A stretch of DNA of 64,000 bases from CAZFDT01 sp964518335 (GTDB lineage Bacteria > Planctomycetota > Phycisphaerae > Phycisphaerales > Phycisphaeraceae): NCBI GenBank assembly GCA_964518335.1, contig CAZFDT010000003.1, positions 1-64,000 on the forward strand. The letters are read 5' to 3'. The stretch's first letter is position 1. Each line of letters begins with the position of its first letter. Below, piece after piece: positions 57,740-64,000 of this stretch. The notes under the pieces were generated by a model. It made no database searches. It was not told where the DNA came from and saw nothing but the letters and a program-made list of their open reading frames with translations. A program made the translations under genes and the position numbers.

Positions 57740-57793
57740 GCGTAAGCCACCTGATTTACAGTCAGGCCCGTTTGGCCGCTCCGGCACCTGCCC
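57711..57793 (-). tRNA. tRNA-Tyr (GTA)
   Basis: 83 nt on the minus strand: acceptor GGGCAGG pairs with CCTGCCC, anticodon arm CTGACTGTAAATCAG gives anticodon GTA, a long variable arm (GTGGCTTACGCC) marks a class II tRNA, and the T-loop is TTCGAAT. The 3' CCA is not encoded. The element is inserted at its 3' end. Confidence 0.95.
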
Positions 57794-58175
57794 GGTCGAG
57801 CGAGCATGGTAGCTTACCCGTCCAGCTTGAACCGATCAAACGCGGCGCATGGCCAGGCGCGACAGGCCCGGCATGCTTGACCGGGTGCGGGGACGGCCGG
57901 ATACTGTGACCGGCGGCGTCGCGTGAGATGCCGTAGCGGTTGGCCTGCCCCGTCGGATAGCACCGGCTGGGCGGGCGGGACATCGGGCCGAGAGACGCCT
58001 GGATGGCGTCAGAGAACTTCCGGCACTTCCGGGGAACTTCCGGGGGGGGCCGATGGCGGGTTCGACTCCCGTGACGACTGATTGCCGAGCCTTGCACCAG
58101 TGCGCAGCGATCCGCGGCTGGGTTCGGGTTGATTGGGTTGGATCGCTGCGCGGATTGCGTTGAGAAGGCTCGCTC
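57794..58175. other. Intergenic region with an orphan tRNA-like 3' end
   Basis: No gene is supported. At 58056-58080, GCGGG-TTCGACT-CCCGT makes a perfect T-arm followed by GACGACT and a G discriminator, but no matching 5' acceptor (AGTCGTC) is found in the preceding 130 bases. CTTCCGG occurs three times at 58018-58043. It may be the remnant of an attachment site or a decayed tRNA gene. Confidence 0.4.
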
Positions 58176-59126
58176 ATGATTCCCAAGGACCCGCCGCGGA
58201 GGCCCCAGTTGGGGTTTCTCTACATCCCGCCGTTGCGCGTGCAGGGCATCAGCGTTGCCGGTGAGGAGTCGGCGGTGTCGGTGCCGGAGCTGGACCTGTG
58301 CTTTGACATTGGCCTGGCGCCGCGGGCGGTGCTGCCGTGCAAGTACGTGGCCCTGACGCACGGGCACATGGACCACTCGGCGGGGCTCGCCTATTACTTT
58401 TCGCAGCGGCACTTTCAGGGGATGGGCACGGGCACGGTCGTGTGTCACCCGGCGCTGGAGCGGCCGATCCACAACGTCATGCGCGCCTGGGTCGATCTCG
58501 AGGCGCAGCGCACGCCCTACAAGGTGATCGCCCTGCCCCACGACGCCGAGATCGAGATCAAGAACCACCACTTCCTGCGGGCGTTCCACACGGTCCACAC
58601 TGTGCCGTCGCTGGGCTTCGTGGTGATCGAGCGGCGGAGCAAGCTCAAGGACGAGTTCGCCGGGCTGCCGCAGGAAAAGCTCGTCGAGCTGAAGAAGCAG
58701 GGCCAGGAGATCACGCGGACGCAGGAGATTCCGCTGGTGTGCTACACGGGCGACACGATGAAGGGCGCCCACTTTCTGCGCGACGACGTGCGCGCAGCGA
58801 AAATCCTGGTGACCGAATGCACGTTCTTCGAGCCGGGGCACAAGGACCGGGCCAACGTCGGTCGTCACCTGCACCTCAACGACATCGTCGAGCTGCTGGA
58901 GACCTGCCGCGCCGAGGCGGTGGTGCTGACGCACCTGTCGCGGCGGACGCACATGGGCATGGTGCGTCAGCAGCTCGATCGGCAGATCCCCGAGCGTCAC
59001 AAGCACCGCATCCACGTGCTGATGGACAGCCGGACCAACCGGGCTCGCTACGAGCGGCAGCTTGCCGAGGCAGGCGTCCGCGCCGACGACCTCGTCGCTG
59101 ACGAGACGGCGATGGAGACGGGCTGA
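58176..59126 (+). CDS. Metallo-beta-lactamase-fold hydrolase (RNase Z-like)
   Basis: 316 residues. The metal motif T-H-G-H-M-D-H-S-A-G lies near residues 61-70; further ligands appear in F-H-T-V-H near 144, C-Y-T-G-D-T near 190 and L-T-H-L-S-R near 250. The order and spacing resemble RNase Z (ElaC) more than lactamases, but the long exosite helix arm is not obvious. It may process tRNA 3' ends; its position near tRNA-Tyr is probably chance. Confidence 0.85.
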   Translation: MIPKDPPRRPQLGFLYIPPLRVQGISVAGEESAVSVPELDLCFDIGLAPRAVLPCKYVALTHGHMDHSAGLAYYFSQRHFQGMGTGTVVCHPALERPIHNVMRAWVDLEAQRTPYKVIALPHDAEIEIKNHHFLRAFHTVHTVPSLGFVVIERRSKLKDEFAGLPQEKLVELKKQGQEITRTQEIPLVCYTGDTMKGAHFLRDDVRAAKILVTECTFFEPGHKDRANVGRHLHLNDIVELLETCRAEAVVLTHLSRRTHMGMVRQQLDRQIPERHKHRIHVLMDSRTNRARYERQLAEAGVRADDLVADETAMETG

Positions 59127-59144
59127 TCGTGCCGCGTCGTGGCG

Positions 59145-59648
59145 TCAGGGCCGCGGCGTCGTCGCCCACAGGCCGCGCTTGTCCGACCTGGCCTGGCGTT
59201 GCAGCAAGTCGAATCGATCGCTGTGGCGATGGCTCCAGGCGGTGTCGGCGCGGGCCAGGCCCTCGATCAGCAGCAGCTCGTTGAGCATCGAGCCGTCGGG
59301 CAATTCCACGAACGCTAGGACGCGGCCGGCGTCGTCGCGCGGCGCGTGCGGCTCCAGGCGCAGTGTCACGGGCTGGCGGTGGCAGCGTCGGCGCACGAAG
59401 TCAGTGGCGTCGTCGCCGGCGACGACGCCCGCCAGTCGCACGTGCGCGGCAGGGCGGTCGAGGACGAGCGTCGGCCCGTCGAGGATGCGCTCGACGCGCG
59501 CGGTGCGCCCGTCGTAGGCGCGCAGGTCGCCGCCGCCATGGAGCAGCAGGCCGCACACATCGGCGGCGGCGAGTGCTGCAGTGACACCCAGGGCGACGAG
59601 CCACGCCGTCAGCGCGCGGCCGCGGCGCCGGCCGAACCAGCGCGACAT
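59145..59648 (-). CDS. Degenerate staphylococcal-nuclease-like protein
   Basis: 167 residues from ATG 59648. Signal anchor at about 14-34. The OB-fold has the family spacing: R-I-L-D-G-P-T-L-V-L near 57, H-V-R-L-A-G-V near 76 and D-D-A-G-R-V-L-A-F-V near 117. The calcium/catalytic residues are changed: the usual D-G-D-T is D-G-P-T, and the Glu of the A-P-E loop is missing. Arg residues remain. It may be a binding domain rather than an active nuclease. Last gene of a four-gene minus operon. Confidence 0.75.
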   Translation of the reverse strand: MSRWFGRRRGRALTAWLVALGVTAALAAADVCGLLLHGGGDLRAYDGRTARVERILDGPTLVLDRPAAHVRLAGVVAGDDATDFVRRRCHRQPVTLRLEPHAPRDDAGRVLAFVELPDGSMLNELLLIEGLARADTAWSHRHSDRFDLLQRQARSDKRGLWATTPRP

Positions 59649-59661
59649 TGGCACGACCTTC

Positions 59662-60120
59662 TCAGCCGCCGGTCGAGGCAAGGTGCTCCAGCCTCAGGTA
59701 ACGCAGCACGCTGGCGAGGATCAACACGATCGCCGCCAGGTGGACGATGACCATCATCAGGGGCCGATCGGCGCGGGGGCCGAGCATGCCGGTCTGGCGC
59801 ATCCACATGAGGGCGAAGACGATGAACGCCAGCAGGGCCTTGACGCCGATGAGCGCGTTGCCGATCGGGCCCATGGCCTTGTAGATGCCGGCGTTGCCGA
59901 TCCAGTTGTACGCCCCGCTGACGATCAGCCCGGCCACGCCCAGCCACAGCCACAGGCGCAGGCGGGCGTGAATCAGCGTCAGCACCGAGTCGCGGGCGCC
60001 TTCGTCCATGACGCGCAGCGCCGGGCGCACCGCCAGCGGCACCAGCGCCAGCCCGCCGACGACGAGCACCGCCGACACGATGTGAAGCACCCGCATGACA
60101 ACGTCGAGAGTGGCGATCAT
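59662..60120 (-). CDS. Small four-helix membrane protein (CopD-like)
   Basis: 152 residues from ATG 60120 overlapping the preceding stop (ATGA). Four hydrophobic helices with H-I-V-S-A-V-L near residue 12 and M-R-Q-T-G-M near 107, the layout of CopD/DUF2269-like proteins, often heme- or copper-related. The longer open frame to 60585 is antisense-like to the upstream gene and rejected. Function unknown; co-transcribed with two cysteine-cluster proteins. Confidence 0.8.
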   Translation of the reverse strand: MIATLDVVMRVLHIVSAVLVVGGLALVPLAVRPALRVMDEGARDSVLTLIHARLRLWLWLGVAGLIVSGAYNWIGNAGIYKAMGPIGNALIGVKALLAFIVFALMWMRQTGMLGPRADRPLMMVIVHLAAIVLILASVLRYLRLEHLASTGG

Positions 60121-60620
60121 GGGCGTAGCGTACCGATCGCAGGCGGGCTTGTCATTTGCGCCGTGGCCTGCGCCAGGCCGTCGCGCCATTCCATGTAGCG
60201 GTAGGGCAAGGCGCGCTCCTCGTGCAGGGCGCGCAGGCGCGCGAGGAAGGTCTCGTAGAGTTCCTGCTGCCACTGCTGCGTGCCCGCCTGGCAGAAGAAG
60301 ATGCGGCAGCCCAGCGGTCGGAGCGTGTGGATGGAGCAGAGCTTGTCGCGCTGGAACATGCAGCCGCCCTCGACGGGCGTGCGTGGTGCGGTCTTGGTGA
60401 GGACCCAGGCGATCTCCAGGCCGGTGACGTAGAGCCGGTGGCCGTAGGCGTCGAAGTGGCAGCACTTGCCGCTGAGCCAGCAGGTGGGCCCGCGGCTGGC
60501 GACCTGGGCGTCGAGCTCGGCGTAGAGCGCTGCGATGGCCCGGTCGATCGGCGGGCTGGCGGCGGCGTCGAACCAGGCCGGCCACAGCGCCGCGTCGCGC
60601 TGGTCAGGGGTTGGAGTCAC
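60117..60620 (-). CDS. YkgJ-family cysteine-cluster protein A
   Basis: 167 residues. Cys pattern C-W-L-S-G-K-C-C near residue 47-54, later C-M-F near 87, L-C-S-I-H near 94, and L-G-C-R-I-F-F-C near 103-110. This is the CxxxxCC...C...C-x-I-H...C signature of the YkgJ family, proposed to bind zinc or an Fe-S cluster. Function unknown. It overlaps the upstream paralogue by 17 bases and the membrane-protein gene by four. Confidence 0.85.
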   Translation of the reverse strand: MTPTPDQRDAALWPAWFDAAASPPIDRAIAALYAELDAQVASRGPTCWLSGKCCHFDAYGHRLYVTGLEIAWVLTKTAPRTPVEGGCMFQRDKLCSIHTLRPLGCRIFFCQAGTQQWQQELYETFLARLRALHEERALPYRYMEWRDGLAQATAQMTSPPAIGTLRP

Positions 60621-61059
60621 GGATGATCCGAATCTGCTCGATGGGATAGAGCTTGCCCTGGCCCTCGTCGCCCGACTGCATGCCCGGGCAGGTGCGGCCG
60701 GCCTGCTTCCAGGCGCGGCGGCTCTCCAGCAGCTCGGGCCAGAACGGCCACGTGCGACACTGCGTCGGCCTCACCGCGTAGATCCCGCAACCCGCCTTGC
60801 CCGTCACCGGGTCGCGCTTGAGGAACACGCAGTCCAGACCGTGCTCCGTCTTGACCTCGTCCAGCGACCACCGCCCGCCCATCCGCTTGCAGTAGCGGTC
60901 CAGCAGGTCGAACTTGGTGATCCCCAGATGATCGGCAATCGCCTGGGCCTCCTCGTCGCTGAACCAGACGACGCCGGGCGGTCCACTGCAGCAATTGCCG
61001 CACTGCGTGCAGGTGAAGCGAAGACCGTGGGCGTACCATTCCGTGGTGGTCGTGGGCAT
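60604..61059 (-). CDS. YkgJ-family cysteine-cluster protein B
   Basis: 151 residues from ATG 61059. Typical YkgJ order: F-T-C-T-Q-C-G-N-C-C near 15-24, C-V-F-L near 75, G-C-G-I-Y near 90 and T-Q-C-R-T-W-P-F-W near 100. It is closer to the family consensus than its neighbour A, with which it shares only the Cys framework. The two probably arose by an old duplication or act as partners. First gene of the operon. Confidence 0.87.
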   Translation of the reverse strand: MPTTTTEWYAHGLRFTCTQCGNCCSGPPGVVWFSDEEAQAIADHLGITKFDLLDRYCKRMGGRWSLDEVKTEHGLDCVFLKRDPVTGKAGCGIYAVRPTQCRTWPFWPELLESRRAWKQAGRTCPGMQSGDEGQGKLYPIEQIRIIRDSNP

Positions 61060-61121
61060 GGGGGTCCGTCCGTGGTGAAAGTGTAACGCCAAAGCAGCGG
61101 GCGCGCCCAGCACCGCGTCCG

Positions 61122-61153
61122 AGGGTTTTAGCGTTGCGGCGTTTTAGCGTTTC
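61122..61153 (-). repeat. AACGC-type repeat after a stop codon (copy 2)
   Basis: On the minus strand, the deacetylase stop TAG runs into GGAAACGCTAAAACGC, CGC and AACGCTAAAACC, nearly the same as after the stop at 126. Confidence 0.55.
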
Positions 61154-62140
<987 letters not shown>

Positions 62141-62143
62141 GGG

Positions 62144-62443
62144 TCATCCTTTGATCGCCCGGTTCAGCCGCTGCGCCGCGGCGCCCAGCGTCAGCCCGGC
62201 GACCGTCACCGTCTTCTGCGGCGAGGTGTGGCCGTGGGTCACTGCAACATCGCGCGGAGTCACATCGAACACCTGCGTCAGCAGCTCGCACACCGCGCGA
62301 TTGGCCTTGCCCCCTTCCGGCGGGGCCGCCACCATCAGCTTCAGCCGGTCGCCCAGCGTCCCGGCCAGCTTCGTCCGGCTGGCGCCGGGAACCACCTTCA
62401 CCCGCACCGTCACGCCGTCGCCCGTCACCTCCAGGACGTTCAT
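62144..62443 (-). CDS. DUF167/YggU-family protein
   Basis: 99 residues from ATG 62443 (GTG at 62452 also possible). It matches YggU: V-R-V-K-V-V-P-G-A-S-R-T near residue 13 and A-A-P-P-E-G-G-K-A-N-R-A near 39. The small alpha/beta fold has no known activity. It is coupled to the deacetylase gene. Confidence 0.9.
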   Translation of the reverse strand: MNVLEVTGDGVTVRVKVVPGASRTKLAGTLGDRLKLMVAAPPEGGKANRAVCELLTQVFDVTPRDVAVTHGHTSPQKTVTVAGLTLGAAAQRLNRAIKG

Positions 62444-62480
62444 TGCTTCCACGATACCGCGCCGCTACGCTGGCGACATC

Positions 62481-62565
62481 GGGCTTCCACGCCGGGTCTG
62501 AGTCTTCGAAGACCCGGATCGATGCCATGGGGACCTTCGAGGACCCAGGTCCGGCGTGGAAGCCC
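62481..62565. repeat. Twin-hairpin REP-like element before the sulfatase gene
   Basis: GGGCTTCCACGCCGG (62481-62495) and its perfect complement (62551-62565) enclose two smaller units, GGGTCT...AGACCC and GGACCT...AGGTCC. The layout is the same as the doublets at 24242 and 26106. Confidence 0.65.
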
Positions 62566-62573
62566 ACCGATTC

Positions 62574-64000
62574 ATGCCCCTCAAGCCGCACATCATTTAT
62601 CTCATGGCCGACCAGCTCCGCAACGACGTGCTGGGCGCCAGCGGCCTGTCGCGACTGTTCACCGGCAAGGCCCCCGACCTCACGCCCATGCTCGACCGCC
62701 TGGCGGCCCGATCCACCTGGTTCGACCGACACTTCACGCCCTGCCCCCTTTGCGTGCCCGCCCGCTCGTCGATCATGACCGGCCTGCACACCCACCAGCA
62801 CGGGGCGATCATCAACGGCTGGCTCCCCCACGAGCGCGACCACGGCATGCTCCGCCCCGACCTGCCCCTGCTGCCGCAGACCCTCGCCGACGCCGGATAC
62901 CGCACCGTCCACGTCGGCGTCCAGCACGTCCGCGCCCAGCCCGGGTTCGTCGAGCGACAGCCCGGCGTCAAGTTCGTCGGACCCCTGGGCAACTCCGAGC
63001 ACCGCGCCGAACTGCAGAAGCGCGGTCTGCGCCTCGACGACCCGGCGCCCTACCGCGACCCCGTCGTCGAATACGACCGCGGCAAGCCCGTCGTGTTCAT
63101 GGGAACCAATCCCAGCGTGGGCATCTTCCCGCTGGTGGAGGATCTGTTCTACGACTGCCAGCTCACCGACAAGATGGTGCGCGCGATCGCCGAGCATCGC
63201 GGCGGGCCGCTGGCGCTCTTCGGGATGTTCTGGCTGCCGCACCCGCCTCTGGTGGCGCCGCGGCAGTGGGCGGAGCTGGTGGACATGGCGCAGTTGAAGC
63301 TGCCGGCGACGGTGGGGCGGTGGTTCGGCGGCACGCCGGCGCTGCAGTTGGCCAACTTCCCCGGGCAGGTGGGCGCCCACGTGACGATGGCGCAGTGGCA
63401 GCAGGCCTGGGCGGTGTACCTGGGCATGGTCGCCCTGCTGGACAAGTGCATCGGCCGCGTGCTCGCCGCGCTCGACCACGCCGGCATGCTCGACGACAGC
63501 CTGGTGATCTTCACCAGCGACCACGGCGAGATGCTCGGCAGCCACCGACTGTTCCAGAAGATGTGCTGCTACGAGGAGGCGGTGCGCGTGCCGGCGATCG
63601 TCAAGCCGCCGGGCAAGACGTCGGCGCGGCGCGTGTCGGAGCTGACGCACCACCTGGACCTGACGGCGACGATGCTCGACGCGGCGGGAGCGACGCCGCT
63701 GCCCGGCTGCGGCGGATCGAGCTTGATGGGCCTGACCAATGGTCAACAGCAGCGCAACGATCGACCGCACGTCTTCGCCGCCTACGACGGCAACGCCGGC
63801 CGGGCGTTCCGACACCGCATGGCCCGCTCCCGCTCGCACAAGCTCATCCACAACATCGGCGACGCGCCCGAGCTTTACGACCTCGTCGAAGACCCGCGCG
63901 AGACCATCAACCTCGCCCACAAGCCCGAGCACCGCGCCGTGCTTCGCGAGCTGCGCGCGGCGCTGAACCAGTGGATGGACCACACCGGCGACGACCAGCC
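62574..64000 (+). CDS. Sulfatase, cut by the window end
   Basis: 475 codons are visible from ATG 62574 with no stop before the window end. N-terminal I-I-Y-L-M-A-D-Q-L-R-N-D holds the metal Asp pair; the formylglycine site is C-P-L-C-V-P-A-R-S-S with Cys near residue 60-63 (C-x-P-x-R); H-x-H-Q-H-G follows; D-H-G-E-M-L-G near 320 gives the second Asp/His. No signal peptide is evident, unlike most planctomycete sulfatases. It desulfates a carbohydrate or aryl ester after Cys-to-formylglycine maturation. Confidence 0.92.
   Translation, partial: MPLKPHIIYLMADQLRNDVLGASGLSRLFTGKAPDLTPMLDRLAARSTWFDRHFTPCPLCVPARSSIMTGLHTHQHGAIINGWLPHERDHGMLRPDLPLLPQTLADAGYRTVHVGVQHVRAQPGFVERQPGVKFVGPLGNSEHRAELQKRGLRLDDPAPYRDPVVEYDRGKPVVFMGTNPSVGIFPLVEDLFYDCQLTDKMVRAIAEHRGGPLALFGMFWLPHPPLVAPRQWAELVDMAQLKLPATVGRWFGGTPALQLANFPGQVGAHVTMAQWQQAWAVYLGMVALLDKCIGRVLAALDHAGMLDDSLVIFTSDHGEMLGSHRLFQKMCCYEEAVRVPAIVKPPGKTSARRVSELTHHLDLTATMLDAAGATPLPGCGGSSLMGLTNGQQQRNDRPHVFAAYDGNAGRAFRHRMARSRSHKLIHNIGDAPELYDLVEDPRETINLAHKPEHRAVLRELRAALNQWMDHTGDDQ

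Noticed and set aside
58052..58080. Complete tRNA gene on the plus strand
   Set aside because: Only the T-arm and 3' acceptor strand are present; no anticodon arm or 5' acceptor could be found.

Overview
The window is high-GC DNA, apparently from a planctomycete and most likely class Phycisphaerae. The clues are a PEP-CTERM secreted protein, a prepilin-like protein with an H-x9-DG motif, a C-x2-CGYD...CPEC zinc ribbon, a Cys-type sulfatase, a secreted beta-galactoside/polysaccharide locus, and a tyrosine integrase whose box II reads Q-N-L-R. LptF/LptG-like permeases and KdsB point to an LPS-type outer membrane. The assignment is by family resemblance only; there is no rRNA in the window.

Layout. 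0-5.7 kb (minus): a three-gene type IV pilus/secretion-like operon with a PilM-PilN fusion. 6.1-6.8 kb: RHH-PIN toxin-antitoxin pair behind a near-consensus promoter. 6.8-20.1 kb: housekeeping and envelope genes (tmk, lipid-flippase-like protein, phosphodiesterase, WG-repeat protein, SLT lysozyme, efp, M50 protease, MltA, PutA, cmk, PlsC-like acyltransferase). 20.2-22.7 kb: DUF433/DUF5615 toxin-antitoxin pair bracketed by a duplicated 46-bp piece, then a SulP transporter. 22.8-26.9 kb: a polytopic membrane protein and CstA, which carries an in-frame palindrome. 27-32.5 kb (minus): glycosyltransferase-DUF2062, an ACP-FabZ fusion, LptG, a four-helix-bundle (23S intervening-sequence type) gene bounded by inverted repeats, and LptF. 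33.5-37.8 kb: nitric-oxide defence (Rrf2 regulator, qNor, hemerythrin, RIC). 37.8-41.4 kb: kdsB, TPR protein, ABM protein, dapB. 41.4-44.1 kb: repeat-rich accessory stretch with a DUF3800 gene and a frameshifted REP-associated transposase. 44.1-54.1 kb: carbohydrate locus (GntR/LacI-type regulator, PEP-CTERM protein, SASA esterase, prepilin-like protein, esterase, glycosidase, GH2 beta-galactosidase).

54,174-57,730: a 3.56-kb integrative element lying between 21-bp direct repeats in the 3' end of tRNA-Tyr(GTA). It encodes only a HUH rolling-circle Rep, an RHH protein, an excisionase-like HTH protein and a tyrosine integrase. The attachment core lies inside the integrase reading frame. On paper, circularisation would fuse the integrase to a 135-codon tail now stranded at the other end of the element. 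The element also carries its own copy of the intrinsic terminator that follows tRNA-Tyr. This is the most interesting system in the window.

58.1-64 kb: RNase Z-like hydrolase, a minus-strand operon (two YkgJ cysteine-cluster proteins, a small membrane protein, a degenerate nuclease-like protein), a histone-deacetylase-family enzyme with a YggU protein, and a sulfatase cut by the window end. Across the window there are several dispersed sequence families: twin-hairpin REP-like elements, AACGC repeats just after stop codons, a 40-nt repeat in convergent intergenic regions, and a strongly recurring octamer ACTGCAGC.
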